Of a DNA stretch of 64,000 nt, positions 46,950 to 57,367 are shown piece by piece. The translations under genes and the position numbers were made by a program. The notes below the pieces were generated by a model. That model was not told where the DNA came from, searched no databases, and was given only the letters and a program-made list of their open reading frames with translations. Origin of the DNA: Pseudoalteromonas sp. OOF1S-7 (GTDB lineage Bacteria > Pseudomonadota > Gammaproteobacteria > Enterobacterales > Alteromonadaceae); NCBI RefSeq assembly GCF_022347765.1, contig NZ_JAKRFZ010000008.1, positions 170,299 through 234,298 on the forward strand, read 5' to 3'. Each line of letters begins with the position of its first letter. The first letter of the stretch is position 1.

Positions 46950-49475
46950 TTAGAAGTTAAACGACACCTTACCGTACACAAAGCGACCATCTGTGCTGTA
47001 AGCAGAGAACGCTGAGTAAGGGAAGATCTGGTTAAAGTTGCTGAACCCAATGTTGCTGACGGTATCCTGAGGATACTGATCAAACAGGTTATTCGCGCCA
47101 AGGGCAACACGCCATTGCGCGTTCACCTTGTAAGCCACTTCCAGATCGGTGATCCATTTGGCTGCCAGTACTTCGTCTTTCTCTGCCGTGCTGGAAGGAT
47201 CGGTTACTTCACCGTAGCGGGTGGCTTTGACCATAACCTGCCATTGTTCACGTTGCCAGTTTGCCACCAGGTTCCATTTGTTATCTGGTGTACCTGACTC
47301 AAAGCGTTCAATTTCACGACGAGCAAAGTACTGGTAGCTTTCGCCAAGCGCAGCCAGCTCGGCCGGATTGGCTTTGACATTGGTCACCTCAGTATCGTTG
47401 AGGTTCAGGGCAGCACTGAGGTTTAGGTCGCCATAGTCCGCCAAATCAAAACGATAGGTTGCAACAATGTCTACACCCTGAGTGCGCGAGTCAATCGCAT
47501 TGGTAAAGTAACGTACACGTTGTACGTTAAATTCGCCTGCCTGTTGTAGGATTTGCTCAACCGCGTCGCCGCTGAGGTTTTCAGACATCACAATGCGGTC
47601 GTCAATATCAATGCGGTATGCATCCAGTGTCAGGCTGAAAGCATCTTGTGTATAAATGAAGCCGGCTGTCAGGTTAACAGACTCTTCGGCTTCCAGTGGC
47701 TTGGCACCCAGCGCCGCAGCCGCAGGGGTGTCGACCGGATACAGACCAACTTCATTCGGTACGCCGTCTTCAAATACGGTGGCAATGGACTTATATGAAG
47801 TCTGGGCCAGCGAAGGCGCGCGGAATCCTGTGCTGAGCGCACCACGCAGCGACAGCTGATCGTTCACTACATAGCGGGTTGCAAGCTTACCGGTCAGGGT
47901 TGAACCAAAATCGCTGTAATCTTCATAGCGGGCCGCCAATACCAGGTTCCAGTCGGTGGTCAGGTAAGTATCAAACTCAGCAAACAACGCGACATTATGG
48001 CGCGACTCATCCACCGCACTTTCCGGCGAGAACCCAGCCAGAACCTGTGCGCCACCTGCAGCAACCGGCTGACCGTTTGCATCTAATACAGTCTGATAAG
48101 ACGCCAGTTCGCCCGCCTGAATCTCATAAGTCTCGCGGCGGTATTCACTGCCCAGCGTAACAAACACGCTGTCGTACAGTCCTAAGTCCAGCTCTGTTTT
48201 GGCTTCTGCATTGACCAGCAACTGACTGTAAACCAGGGCGCCATTGTCGAACTCAGTCGGGCTGCTAGCGCCCATAGAGGTATTCAGGCTATTCGATACG
48301 CCAAAGCCAAAGTCGTTCAGGCCATAATTAGTGCTGACATCGTACTGCCAGTCACCGGCATCCCCTTTGGCACCCACAGCAAAGCTGTAGTCGCGCACTT
48401 CGGTATCTATTTGCGGTAAAAAGCCATCCGGATAAACTTCGGAGATATTACGGCCATCCTGAGGACGACGGAAGAAACCGCCCGAGTTGCCGTCGCGGCT
48501 CGAAAAACTACCGAATGAGTACAAGTCCAAATCTGAGGCCAGTGCGTAACCTGCGTTGTAAAACAGCGCAAAGTCTTCAATGTCGGCCTTACCAAATCTG
48601 TGATTATAACGCTCTGCGGTAAACTCGCGAGGATCCAGCTTGCCGTTTTCATCACGGGCATACTGCTCGCGCTCATCGATGCCTGAGCGGTTGGTCGGTT
48701 GCTTGTTACGCAGCTCGGCAGCTACATTGATAAAGCCTTTGTCGCCAAGCTCAAAACCGATATTGCCGCTGACTGTGGTGGTGCCGCCATCATTGAGTTC
48801 GCGATCTGCGCCTTTGTCAAACGCCAGGTTGCCCTCGGCATCTTCATAGGTGCGCAGCAGTTGTGCAGAGCCGGCCATTTGCGTGTCGTACTCGCCATAA
48901 GTGACCGACAGGTTGCCACCTTCATCGGCATCGTTCAGCACAATGTTGATCACACCAGCAATGGCGTCTGAGCCGTATTGCGCCGCAGCGCCGTCACGCA
49001 ATACTTCGATGCGTTTGATAGCAGCGGTCGGAATGGTGTTCAAGTCAACGGCTGTGGAGCCACGACCAACCGTGCCATTCAGGTTCAGCAGGGCACTGGC
49101 ATGGCGGCGCTTACCATTGATAAGCACTAAAGTATGATCGGGCGCCAGTCCGCGCAATACTGCCGGGCGTGCGTGATCGGTGCCGTCGGCCAGCTGCGAG
49201 TTCGGAAAATTGAAGCTCGGTACCAGCGTTGTCAAAACTTGGCTGAGTTCAAGCTGACCTGAGCTGGTGATTTCATCCAGGCTGATAACATCGACCGGTA
49301 CTGTGCTTTCGGCAACGCTGCGCAGGCTGCGTCGGGTACCTGTGATTTCAATCACTTCTGTGGTGTTACTGGCCTCAGGTGCCTGGCTTTCTTCTGCACT
49401 AGTGTGAAACGAAGCGGCGGCGCCCAGCACCAAGCTGATGCTGGCTGCCAGAGTACTCGGTCTTAACATGGTCAT
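46950..49475 (-). CDS. TonB-dependent outer-membrane receptor
   Basis: 841 residues. A signal peptide is followed by a TonB box-like EVIEITGTRR, a plug domain (VDVISLDEITSSGQLELSQVLTTLVPSFNFPNSQ; LVLINGKRRHASALLNLNG; AIKRIEVLRDGAAAQYGSDAIAGVINIVL) and a 22-strand barrel ending in the C-terminal aromatic VSFNF. The plug is of the type found in large marine receptors for carbohydrates, peptides or iron complexes. The ligand is unknown. It stands alone, without an adjacent binding protein or regulator. Confidence 0.9.
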   Translation of the reverse strand: MTMLRPSTLAASISLVLGAAASFHTSAEESQAPEASNTTEVIEITGTRRSLRSVAESTVPVDVISLDEITSSGQLELSQVLTTLVPSFNFPNSQLADGTDHARPAVLRGLAPDHTLVLINGKRRHASALLNLNGTVGRGSTAVDLNTIPTAAIKRIEVLRDGAAAQYGSDAIAGVINIVLNDADEGGNLSVTYGEYDTQMAGSAQLLRTYEDAEGNLAFDKGADRELNDGGTTTVSGNIGFELGDKGFINVAAELRNKQPTNRSGIDEREQYARDENGKLDPREFTAERYNHRFGKADIEDFALFYNAGYALASDLDLYSFGSFSSRDGNSGGFFRRPQDGRNISEVYPDGFLPQIDTEVRDYSFAVGAKGDAGDWQYDVSTNYGLNDFGFGVSNSLNTSMGASSPTEFDNGALVYSQLLVNAEAKTELDLGLYDSVFVTLGSEYRRETYEIQAGELASYQTVLDANGQPVAAGGAQVLAGFSPESAVDESRHNVALFAEFDTYLTTDWNLVLAARYEDYSDFGSTLTGKLATRYVVNDQLSLRGALSTGFRAPSLAQTSYKSIATVFEDGVPNEVGLYPVDTPAAAALGAKPLEAEESVNLTAGFIYTQDAFSLTLDAYRIDIDDRIVMSENLSGDAVEQILQQAGEFNVQRVRYFTNAIDSRTQGVDIVATYRFDLADYGDLNLSAALNLNDTEVTNVKANPAELAALGESYQYFARREIERFESGTPDNKWNLVANWQREQWQVMVKATRYGEVTDPSSTAEKDEVLAAKWITDLEVAYKVNAQWRVALGANNLFDQYPQDTVSNIGFSNFNQIFPYSAFSAYSTDGRFVYGKVSFNF

Positions 49476-49811
49476 TCCTGATTGTATGTTGATTTCTGTA
49501 CGGGCTTTTTTAGTCTGCCCACGAAAAGGACGGCAATACTAAAGGTGGATAATTCTATGGGAAATTCGAATTCGTTATAAATTATAACAGCTCAAGTTTT
49601 TATGTTTATTTAGTAACATTGTATTAAATGCCAGTCAAAAGATTACAAAGTATCAATCAGAGTCAGGCTTGCTGGCTTAGTCACCATGCCTTTGTTACTG
49701 TGGATCAAAATTTTATTGCTCAATCAATTGCTTTGCTACTTTGGATAAATAATTTTTGTTAGTCTATTGTTTAAGAGCAAGGTATAAAGCGCTTTTTTAA
49801 GGAGCACAAAA
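49476..49811. other. Intergenic stretch, 336 bp
   Basis: Divergent control region between the TonB receptor and the RimK trio. It is AT-rich and without recognisable repeat or RNA gene. Confidence 0.45.
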
Positions 49812-50258
49812 ATGTCGACTTTAATACAGGTTGGATGGCGCGAATGGCTGTCTTTGCCTGAGCTGGGTATAGACAGGATCAAAGCTAAGGTTGATACCGG
49901 CGCCCGAACTTCTTGTCTGCATGCCTTCAAAGTAGAAGAGTTTGAAAAAGAGGGCGCATCCTGGGTCCGTTTTTGGATGCATCCCAAACAAAAAAATACC
50001 GACTACGAAGTGGTCTGCGAAGCGCCGGTGCTGGACGTGCGCACGGTAACAGACTCGGGCGGCCATCAGGAGTCTCGTTATGTGATCCAATCGACATTGC
50101 ACATTGGTGCCGAGCGCTGGCCCATTGAAATCACGCTGACCAACCGGGATAACATGAAATTTAGAATGTTACTGGGGCGTACAGCAATGGAGGGGCGGAT
50201 CTGTGTAGACCCCGCAGCCTCTTATTTGACTAAAAAAAGAATTGAAGCAAGGAATTAA
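49812..50258 (+). CDS. Retropepsin-like zinc-protease-family protein (RimK-associated)
   Basis: 148 residues of the family annotated as ATP-dependent zinc protease (COG4067). The aspartic-protease-like motif [13 protein letters not shown] is near residue 28, and [23 protein letters not shown] near the end matches the retropepsin fold. AAGGAG precedes the ATG. Its stop codon overlaps the region immediately before rimK. The same trio is found next to rimK in other gammaproteobacteria, where these genes affect ribosomal protein S6 modification. Confidence 0.85.
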   Translation: MSTLIQVGWREWLSLPELGIDRIKAKVDTGARTSCLHAFKVEEFEKEGASWVRFWMHPKQKNTDYEVVCEAPVLDVRTVTDSGGHQESRYVIQSTLHIGAERWPIEITLTNRDNMKFRMLLGRTAMEGRICVDPAASYLTKKRIEARN

Positions 50259-50259
50259 C

Positions 50260-51165
50260 ATGAAAATCGCCATTCTATCCCGGAATAAAAATCTTTACTC
50301 GACCCGTCGTTTGATAGAAGCGGCAAAGGACCGGGGCCATGAGCCTGTGGTGCTGGATGTGTTGCGCTGCTACATGAACATTAACTCCAATGAGCCAGAA
50401 ATTCATTTCAAAGGCGAAAAGGTGGTCGATGTAGACGCTGTGGTGCCGCGCATTGGTGCCTCGGTCACGTTTTATGGCTGTGCCGTGTTACGCCAGTTTG
50501 AAATGATGGGCATTTATCCGTTAAACGAATCGGTGGCCATTACCCGTTCGCGCGATAAGCTGCGCTCATTACAGCTGTTATCCCGCAAAGGCGTTGGCAT
50601 GCCCATCACCGGGTTTGCCAATAAGCCCGATGATGTAAAAGACTTGCTGGAAATGGTCGGCGGTGCGCCTGTGGTGATCAAATTGCTCGAAGGCACGCAG
50701 GGCATTGGCGTGGTGCTGGCAGAAACACGCAAAGCAGCAGAAAGTGTGATTGAGGCTTTTATGGGCCTGAAAGCCAACATCATGGTGCAGGAATACATTA
50801 AAGAAGCCGGCGGCGCGGATATTCGCTGCTTTGTAATTGGGGATAAGGTGATCGCGGCCATGAAGCGGCAGGCACAGGAAGGCGAGTTTCGCTCTAACCT
50901 GCACCGCGGCGGCAGTGCCAGCCTGATCCGCATTACCCCGGAAGAGCGCAAAACCGCTGTTGCAGCGGCTAAGGCAATGGGCCTGAATGTTGCCGGTGTC
51001 GACCTGCTGCGCTCAGAGCGTGGGCCACTGGTGATGGAAGTAAACTCGTCGCCAGGCCTTGAAGGCATAGAAAAAGCGACCGGAAAGGACATTGCCGGTA
51101 TGATCATTGAGTTTATGGAAAAGAATGCAGCCAGTAAGAGGACCGCAACGCGTGGCAAAGGCTAA
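50260..51165 (+). CDS. rimK: Ribosomal protein S6--L-glutamate ligase
   Basis: An ATP-grasp ligase that adds glutamates to the C-terminus of ribosomal protein S6. The 301 residues match E. coli RimK in length and blocks: [56 protein letters not shown] (ATP-grasp lid), [15 protein letters not shown], and the metal-binding [16 protein letters not shown] at 50260 has AAGGA before it; the longer reading at 50242 lies inside the upstream gene. It overlaps the next gene by 14 bp. Confidence 0.93.
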   Translation: MKIAILSRNKNLYSTRRLIEAAKDRGHEPVVLDVLRCYMNINSNEPEIHFKGEKVVDVDAVVPRIGASVTFYGCAVLRQFEMMGIYPLNESVAITRSRDKLRSLQLLSRKGVGMPITGFANKPDDVKDLLEMVGGAPVVIKLLEGTQGIGVVLAETRKAAESVIEAFMGLKANIMVQEYIKEAGGADIRCFVIGDKVIAAMKRQAQEGEFRSNLHRGGSASLIRITPEERKTAVAAAKAMGLNVAGVDLLRSERGPLVMEVNSSPGLEGIEKATGKDIAGMIIEFMEKNAASKRTATRGKG

Positions 51166-52207
51166 AAAAAACCAGGTATTTACACTACTCAATACACCCA
51201 TTGAGGTGGCTGAGCGCAAAACCCTGTCGCTGGAAGTGGCCAAGCTCTATACCCATTCTCCTTTAACCATTCCCATTGAAGTGGTCAATGGTGCAGAGGC
51301 GGGACCTGTGGTGATGGTTTGTGCCGCCATTCATGGCGATGAGCTTAACGGCGTAGAGATAGTGCGCCAGCTTTTAGCGAAAGTTGACCCAAAAGCGCTG
51401 CGGGGAACCCTGATAGCTGTGCCGGTAGTGAACGTATTTGGTTTTATTCATAAGTCACGCTATTTGCCTGACCGGCGAGACCTGAACCGCTGTTTTCCGG
51501 GTTCAGAGCGGGGCTCACTGGCAGCGCGTGTTGCCAATGTGTTCTTTAAACGGGTTGCCAGCAAATGTACGCATATTATTGATTTACATACGGGGGCAAT
51601 TCACCGCTCAAATTTGCCCCAGATCCGGGCAAATCTGGATTGTGAAGCAACCGCAGATATTGCCAAAGCCTTTGGCACACCTGTGGTGATTGACGCAACA
51701 CTGCGCAACGGTTCTTTACGCAGTGAAGCCAGTAACCTCGGGATCCCCGTTATCACCTACGAAGCGGGTGAGGCACTGCGCTTTGACCCACTGGCAATTG
51801 CGGCGGGCTTAAAGGGCGTTGAAAACGTGCTCAGACGGCTTAAGGTACTTAAAGGTCGGCGCTCGAAAAAGCTGCCAGAACCTGTGATTGCGGATTCCAC
51901 CAGCTGGGTGCGTGCCCATACAGACGGTATTGTTCGCGCTATGGTGGGTCTGGGAGAGCGGGTCAATAAAGAGCAGGTGCTGGGCTATATCAGTAACCCA
52001 CTGGGTGGCAATGAAGTGGCTATCCAGGCACCACGCAGTGGCATTATTATCGGTCAGCAGTCTTTACCTTTGGTCAACGAAGGCGATGCGGTGTTTCATA
52101 TTGCCTACTTTGCCCATGCCAACACCATAGTGGAGCAACAGCTGGGTGAGTTCATCGACGAGCTGGATTTAGAAGAGCAGCCGGTCGACACCGAACTCAA
52201 CAACTGA
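51152..52207 (+). CDS. Succinylglutamate desuccinylase/aspartoacylase-family protein
   Basis: 351 residues of the AstE/AspA M14-like metallo-hydrolase family. Zinc ligands are visible as HGDELNG (HxxE), and [15 protein letters not shown] provides the third His. NRCFPGS supplies the substrate-binding arginine. GTG at 51152 is chosen: it lies near AAGAGGA and overlaps the rimK 3' end; no ATG fits. It probably acts with RimK and the retropepsin-like protein, conceivably to trim glutamate tails. That role is inference. Confidence 0.85.
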   Translation: MAKAKKNQVFTLLNTPIEVAERKTLSLEVAKLYTHSPLTIPIEVVNGAEAGPVVMVCAAIHGDELNGVEIVRQLLAKVDPKALRGTLIAVPVVNVFGFIHKSRYLPDRRDLNRCFPGSERGSLAARVANVFFKRVASKCTHIIDLHTGAIHRSNLPQIRANLDCEATADIAKAFGTPVVIDATLRNGSLRSEASNLGIPVITYEAGEALRFDPLAIAAGLKGVENVLRRLKVLKGRRSKKLPEPVIADSTSWVRAHTDGIVRAMVGLGERVNKEQVLGYISNPLGGNEVAIQAPRSGIIIGQQSLPLVNEGDAVFHIAYFAHANTIVEQQLGEFIDELDLEEQPVDTELNN

Positions 52208-52527
52208 TCCATCGCAGCGGGTCTCGGGCGCTTTCATAGCGCCGGGCCAGCTGTTTGTACTTCCTGGAGCAAGCAGGCTGCCTAGCTGGCTGTATTTTAT
52301 TCATGTTTTTTCTCAAAAGTTAACACTTTCAACCTGAGTTTAAAGCCTTTCCCCAGACGCTATGTTAAACCGGAATTTCCCCTCATTCTAATGCTGCTCT
52401 ATGTAGTTAAATTGGCGTAAAAATTGAGCGAAAACAGGCTTTTTTCGTTAAAAGATTACGTGCAAGGGCAAAGTAGGGTAGAATGGGTCGGTTCTATCTA
52501 CACGTATTACTGCCTGACGAGGTTTAT
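52208..52527. other. Intergenic stretch, 320 bp, upstream of acnB
   Basis: Holds a small hairpin GGCGCT-TTCAT-AGCGCC (about 52229-52245) downstream of the RimK trio, without a T tract. The rest is AT-rich promoter sequence for acnB. Nothing else was recognised. Confidence 0.45.
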
Positions 52528-55338
52528 ATGAGTTTGTATAATGAGTACATGGAAGAAATCCAAACCCGTAAAACGGAACTTGGATTGAGTCCAAAACCAA
52601 TCGATAGCGCTGACTTGCTATCTGAAATTATTGCCCAAATCAAAGACACAGGGCATGAGCACCGTGAAGATTCACTGAACTTCTTCATCTACAACACGCT
52701 TCCGGGCACAACCAGCGCTGCTGGTGTGAAAGCACAATTCCTAAAAGAAATTATCCTGGGCGAAGAGTCTGTAGCTGAAATCACGGCTGACTTTGCATTT
52801 GAACTGCTTTCGCACATGAAAGGCGGTCCTTCTATCGCGGTACTACTTGACCTTGCGCTGGGCAACGACGAAGCCATTGCTAAGCAAGCTGCCGACGTAT
52901 TGAAAACCCAGGTTTTCCTGTACGATGAAGACACGTCACGTCTGGAAGACGCATTCAAAGCGGGCAATGCCGTTGCAAAAGACATCTTAGAAAGCTACGC
53001 GAATGCGGAATTCTTTACTAAGCTGCCTGATATTGAAGAAAAAATTGAAGTTGTGACTTATATTGCCGGTGAAGGTGATATTTCAACTGACCTGCTTTCT
53101 CCGGGTAACCAGGCACACTCACGTGCCGACCGTGAACTACACGGTAAATGCATGATCACGCCTGAAGCACAGCAAGAGATTGTTGAGCTACAGAAGAAGC
53201 ACCCAAATGCAAAAGTGATGCTGATTGCTGAAAAAGGCACTATGGGTGTAGGTTCTTCACGTATGTCTGGTGTGAACAACGTGGCACTTTGGGCAGGTAC
53301 CCAGGCAAGCCCTTACGTGCCTTTCATCAACATTGCACCAGTTGTAGCGGGTACTAACGGTATCGCGCCTATCTTCCTGACGACTGTTGATGTAACCGGT
53401 GGTATTGGTCTTGACCTGAAAAACTGGGTGAAGAAAACCGACGAAAACGGCAAAGTGGTTACTGACGCAAATGGCGATCCGGTACTGGAAGAAGCATACT
53501 CTGTTGCGACTGGCACACTGCTGACAATCGACACCAAAGCGAAGAAACTATACAACGGCGACAAAGAGTTGGTTGACGTATCATCTTCATTCACACCACA
53601 AAAAGTGGAGTTCATGAAGGCGGGTGGTTCTTACGCGGTAGTATTCGGTAAGAAACTACAGACGTTTGCAGCACAAACGCTGGGTGTTGAAGCACCAGAA
53701 GTATATGCGCCATCTAAAGAAGTATCGCATGAAGGCCAGGGCCTGACTGCGGTTGAAAAAATCTTTAACCGTAACGCAATCGGTGTTGCGTCTGAGACGC
53801 CGCTGCACGCAGGTTCAAACGTTCGTGTTAAAGTGAACATCGTTGGTTCTCAGGATACAACGGGCCCTATGACTGCGCAGGAACTGGAAGCCATGGCTGC
53901 TTCTACGATTTCTCCGCTGGTTGACGGTGCGTATCAGTCTGGCTGTCACACTGCGTCTGTTTGGGATGCAAAAGCACAGGCAAACATTCCTAAGCTGATG
54001 GCGTTCATGAACAAGTTCGGCCTGATCACAGCACGTGATCCGAAAGGCATTTACCACTCAATGACCGACGTAATCCACAAAGTACTGAACGACATTACTG
54101 TGGACGACCGTGCAATCATCATCGGTGGTGACTCGCACACGCGTATGTCTAAAGGTGTGGCATTCGGTGCCGACTCAGGTACTGTTGCGCTGGCACTGGC
54201 GACCGGTGAATCTGCAATGCCAATTCCAGAGTCTGTGAAGGTAACCTTCAAAGGCGCAATGGCGAAGCACATGGACTTCCGTGATGTGGTACACGCTACT
54301 CAGGCACAAATGCTGAAGCAATTCGGCGGTGAAAACGTATTCCAGGGCCGTATCATCGAAGTACACATTGGTACACTGATGGCTGACCAGGCGTTCACTT
54401 TCACTGACTGGACTGCAGAGATGAAAGCGAAAGCGTCAATCTGTATCTCTAACGACGAAACGCTGATCAAGTCAATCGAGCTGGCGAAGAGCCGTATCCA
54501 GATCATGATCAACAAGGGCATGGACAACGAAGCGAAAACGCTTCAGGGTCTGATTGACCTTGCAGACAAGCGTATCGAAGGTATTAAATCTGGTAAAGAG
54601 CCAGCACTGGCACCAGATGACAACGCTAAGTACTACGCTGAAGTTGTGGTTAACCTGGACGAAATCGTTGAGCCAATGATTGCCGACCCGGATGTAAACA
54701 ACGAAGACGTATCAAGACGTTACACGCACGACGTGATCCGTCCAGTGTCTTTCTACGACGGTAAGCCAGTTGATCTGGGCTTTGTTGGTTCTTGTATGGT
54801 TCACAAAGGCGACATGCAGATCATCGCACAGATGCTACGTAACCTTGAGAAGCAAAACGGTTCAATCGAGTTCAAAGCACCGCTAGTTGTTGCGCCACCA
54901 ACATACAATATTGTTGATGAGCTAAAAGCAGAAGGCGACTGGGAAGTACTGGCTAAGTACGCAGGCTTTGAGTTTGACGATGAAAATCCGAAGACAGCAG
55001 CGCGTACTAAGTACGAAAACATCCTGTATCTTGAGCGCCCTGGATGTAACCTGTGTATGGGTAACCAGGAAAAAGCAGAACCGGGTGACACCGTAATCGC
55101 AACTTCTACGCGCCTGTTCCAGGGCCGTGTTGTAGCGGACTCAGCCGAGAAGAAGGGTGAATCACTACTTGGCTCTACGCCACTGGTAGTACTGGCAACT
55201 GTTCTGGGTCGTTTCCCAACGATGGACGAGTACCAGGCCGCTGTTGAAGGCATCGACCTGACTGCGTTCACCCCACTTGAAGAAGAACTGACAACTAAGT
55301 TCGGTTCAGAGCAAGCGGTACCTGTTAAAGTTCTTTAA
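52528..55338 (+). CDS. acnB: Bifunctional aconitate hydratase 2/2-methylisocitrate dehydratase
   Basis: A 936-residue TCA-cycle iron-sulphur enzyme. It starts MSLYNEYMEEIQTRKTELGL as in other AcnB proteins, has the HEAT-like N-terminal domain, and shows the cluster cysteines, of which CNLCMGNQ near the C-terminus is visible. Other blocks are GDSHTRMSKGVAFGADSGT, FQGRVVADS and the swivel-domain sequences. ATG at 52528 has an ACGAGG site; the in-frame ATG at 52483 is less likely. It marks the boundary of the conserved backbone before the accessory array. Confidence 0.95.
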   Translation: MSLYNEYMEEIQTRKTELGLSPKPIDSADLLSEIIAQIKDTGHEHREDSLNFFIYNTLPGTTSAAGVKAQFLKEIILGEESVAEITADFAFELLSHMKGGPSIAVLLDLALGNDEAIAKQAADVLKTQVFLYDEDTSRLEDAFKAGNAVAKDILESYANAEFFTKLPDIEEKIEVVTYIAGEGDISTDLLSPGNQAHSRADRELHGKCMITPEAQQEIVELQKKHPNAKVMLIAEKGTMGVGSSRMSGVNNVALWAGTQASPYVPFINIAPVVAGTNGIAPIFLTTVDVTGGIGLDLKNWVKKTDENGKVVTDANGDPVLEEAYSVATGTLLTIDTKAKKLYNGDKELVDVSSSFTPQKVEFMKAGGSYAVVFGKKLQTFAAQTLGVEAPEVYAPSKEVSHEGQGLTAVEKIFNRNAIGVASETPLHAGSNVRVKVNIVGSQDTTGPMTAQELEAMAASTISPLVDGAYQSGCHTASVWDAKAQANIPKLMAFMNKFGLITARDPKGIYHSMTDVIHKVLNDITVDDRAIIIGGDSHTRMSKGVAFGADSGTVALALATGESAMPIPESVKVTFKGAMAKHMDFRDVVHATQAQMLKQFGGENVFQGRIIEVHIGTLMADQAFTFTDWTAEMKAKASICISNDETLIKSIELAKSRIQIMINKGMDNEAKTLQGLIDLADKRIEGIKSGKEPALAPDDNAKYYAEVVVNLDEIVEPMIADPDVNNEDVSRRYTHDVIRPVSFYDGKPVDLGFVGSCMVHKGDMQIIAQMLRNLEKQNGSIEFKAPLVVAPPTYNIVDELKAEGDWEVLAKYAGFEFDDENPKTAARTKYENILYLERPGCNLCMGNQEKAEPGDTVIATSTRLFQGRVVADSAEKKGESLLGSTPLVVLATVLGRFPTMDEYQAAVEGIDLTAFTPLEEELTTKFGSEQAVPVKVL

Positions 55339-55361
55339 TCTTCAAAGATTAAAAGACTAAA

Positions 55362-55387
55362 AAAAGCGCGTTTTTACGCGCTTTTTT
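55362..55387 (+). terminator. Terminator after acnB
   Basis: AAAAAGCGCG - TTTTTA - CGCGCTTTTTT. Its T tract is immediately followed by GTTGGGTGGA, the start of the repeated block. Confidence 0.85.
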
Positions 55388-55843
55388 GTTGGGTGGAGAT
55401 TGGGGGTCTGGTGGGATTGGCGATATTGGTAGCCAGTTTAGAAGCTTTCTTTGTTTTTTTAACTGCAAAGGAAAATGCTGAGTTCCGTGTGTACAGATAC
55501 CAAAAAAGAGACTAGGGCATTGTTACTCTAAATGCTGTTTACCTATACAGGTGTAAATGAATCTAGTCAGTTTCCATGTCAAATTTCTCGTTTTTTCCGC
55601 GCTTGAAAGTCTCGTTTAAGTGAAAGACCGACTTAAGTTTTATAGTTTCAAAAGGTTAGTAGTTTTATATAACGAGACTCCAAGTCTCGCTATGCACAAG
55701 GCTCGGTTTCAACAGAGCCATTTTGGCTTGAGTAACTAGTACAATAGTGGTAGGTTATTGTTCTTGTTATGAATAAATTAATTTTTCTGTGGGTGGTAAG
55801 GTTTTAGGAACTGGGTTTAACCGGCATTCACACTAATACACTG
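55382..55843 (+). repeat. Array-flanking block, copy 1 (462 bp, non-coding)
   Basis: Shares with 61196-61651 the ordered matches TTTTTTGTTGGGTGGA, GAAGCTTTCTTTGTT, AAGTCTCGTTTA, TAGTAGTTTTA, ATAACGAGAC, CCAAGTCTCGCTATG, TTTTGGCTTGAG, TAGGTTATTGTT and TTAACCGGYATTCACRCTAATA-ACTG. The identity stops just past an integron-type cassette boundary at 55843/55844. It contains a CGAGAC-TCCAA-GTCTCG hairpin. No open frame is conserved between the copies. It may be an attI-like leader, a promoter-bearing segment or an ORF-less cassette. Confidence 0.75.
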
Positions 55844-55853
55844 TTAGCTGTAC

Positions 55854-56282
55854 ATGACGAAACTTAAGAGAACGCTATATATTTTGGAGTTTATGATTGG
55901 CTTTGCGCCATCTTTGCTCATTCTCACTTTAGGTGTGATTTTTAGTCCTGCGATTCTAATAGGTTTATTTTCAGGGCATTCGTCATCTATATTGTTTGCA
56001 TTCTTAGTTACGGGTGGTTTACTAGGCTTCTGGGGAGCAATAAGTTTACTTGTATTAACTTTGCACCCTGAGCAGGAAAATACGAAACCTAAAAGGTTAA
56101 AAATATACTTAGTGCTAGGTGTTTTATCTTCGACTGTAGCAAGTTACTCTGTTGGTGGAATAAACCTGTATTTATTGCCTTTTATTATTGCTCCATTATT
56201 CGTAACACTGCATTTAGTATTTGTTCAAAGACACTATTTGGCTGGTAGTACAGCTAACAAGCAACTAAAGCGGGACTGCTAA
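55854..56282 (+). CDS. Cassette 1: small integral-membrane protein
   Basis: 142 residues with about four hydrophobic segments (FMIGFAPSLLILTLGVIFSPAILIGLF; ILFAFLVTGGLLGFWGAISLLVL; IYLVLGVLSSTVASY; LYLLPFIIAPLFVTLHLVF). The C-terminus STANKQLKRDC is translated from the attC site itself, as is usual for cassette genes. It starts 10 bp after the cassette boundary and has no clear ribosome site, so it may be read as a leaderless or near-leaderless message. Function unknown. Confidence 0.65.
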   Translation: MTKLKRTLYILEFMIGFAPSLLILTLGVIFSPAILIGLFSGHSSSILFAFLVTGGLLGFWGAISLLVLTLHPEQENTKPKRLKIYLVLGVLSSTVASYSVGGINLYLLPFIIAPLFVTLHLVFVQRHYLAGSTANKQLKRDC

Positions 56283-56354
56283 AGCTTGGCTCAGTTTCGC
56301 TTCGCTGCACATTATAGCCAAGCATTATCAGCCCCTTAGGTGTGGGCGTTATGA
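56252..56354 (+). other. attC site 1
   Basis: Starts AGCTAACAAG (R'') and ends GGGCGTTATGA (R'). Inner arms pair as GGGACTG/CAGCCCC and AAGCTTGGC/GCCAAGC. The crossover is between G56348 and T56349. Confidence 0.85.
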
Positions 56355-56377
56355 GCACTGAGCAAGGAGTGTGCAAG

Positions 56378-57232
56378 ATGGAAAGAGGTGTAATAGCGTC
56401 TCCAGGCATCATAAATAGGTTACCTAAAGGTTTTCAAATGGAACGTAGTCTTTCAATTGATGAACTACGTTATTATATTCTTTATTGGGATAAAGTTGTC
56501 ATTCCCGGAAATAATCTTGTTTATATTGGTTTGCCTGAAGAAGAACAGTTAATTAAATCGGGTGCTGTTGAGCGACCTAGTGTTGGATTTACAGGTCGAT
56601 TTGAAGGCGACCAAGTTACAAACGCCATTTTGTCTTGCCAAAGTGTTGTAGCACAAGAATTAGTCAAAGATAAAACTACTGACTGGGTTATTCACCAGCT
56701 AGGGGGAGAATGCCAATTCCCTAATGGATTCAATCAAAGAAGAAATATTATTCGTGTGGATCTTGCTTCTTCATTACCTGTTCCAACTGGTGATGTAAAT
56801 ATATATGAACTTTTAGAGTTTAAAGAAAAACGTAAAGATGAGCTTTATTCTCTTCATGCACACTTAGATGATTTATATGAGCAAGTTTTAAGTTCGGCTG
56901 ATCAAGATTTAGCATCTAAAAGAGCAATTTCAGATTTAGCTAAAGCAATAGCTGATTTGGATTGTGTAACTAATGAGCGCTTTGATAAAACTGGAAAATT
57001 TGATTTATCAGCAGAACTAAATTTAAGTGGTAAAGATATTTCTGTTGGTGCAGCATCAGGAGCATTAATAGATTTTTTTGCAACAGGTATGACATTGCCA
57101 ATTGCTACTATAGCAGGTGCTTTAATCTCAACAATTAAAGTGCAATCTAAAGCTACTAATACTTTTCAACCTGCAAGCAAAAATTCAAAACTTGCTTTTT
57201 TGGCAAATGCGAAAAGAGAAGTGTTGGTGTAA
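56378..57232 (+). CDS. Cassette 2: hypothetical protein MERGVIASPG...
   Basis: 284 residues. It begins MERGVIASPGIINRLPKG and has LRYYILYWDKVVIPGNN, which resembles the start of a family seen in bacterial accessory regions (possibly DUF6236, from memory). The middle is helical with coiled-coil character (LLEFKEKRKDELYSLHAHLDDLYEQVL), and a hydrophobic stretch near 225-260 (GAASGALIDFFATGMTLPIATIAGALISTIKV) could insert into a membrane. An AAGGAG site precedes the ATG at 56378. Membrane-inserting helices of this kind occur in abortive-infection effectors, but no function can be assigned. Confidence 0.7.
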   Translation: MERGVIASPGIINRLPKGFQMERSLSIDELRYYILYWDKVVIPGNNLVYIGLPEEEQLIKSGAVERPSVGFTGRFEGDQVTNAILSCQSVVAQELVKDKTTDWVIHQLGGECQFPNGFNQRRNIIRVDLASSLPVPTGDVNIYELLEFKEKRKDELYSLHAHLDDLYEQVLSSADQDLASKRAISDLAKAIADLDCVTNERFDKTGKFDLSAELNLSGKDISVGAASGALIDFFATGMTLPIATIAGALISTIKVQSKATNTFQPASKNSKLAFLANAKREVLV

Positions 57233-57237
57233 TGTGC

Positions 57238-57339
57238 TCATAACAAGTGCCTAAACCAAGGGACGCAAAACAGCAGGCTTGCGCTCCTTCGTCGCTAATT
57301 TTAGCCTGCTATTTTGCGCCGGTTAGGCAAGCGTTACAT
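57238..57339 (+). other. attC site 2
   Basis: R'' TCATAAC, then GTGCCTAAACC pairing with GGTTAGGC, and CAGCAGGC pairing with GCCTGCT. The crossover lies at G57333 within AAGCGTTACAT. Confidence 0.85.
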
Positions 57340-57367
57340 GCCTCAATCAATAATGGAGTTAAATTAA

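Noticed and set aside
52229..52245. GGCGCT/AGCGCC hairpin after the RimK trio
   Set aside because: There is no T tract, so it was not called a terminator.
55382..55843. Block copy 1 as a normal cassette starting at G|TTGGGTGG
   Set aside because: The expected complement CCACCCAAC was not found near its 3' end, so a standard cassette is not supported.
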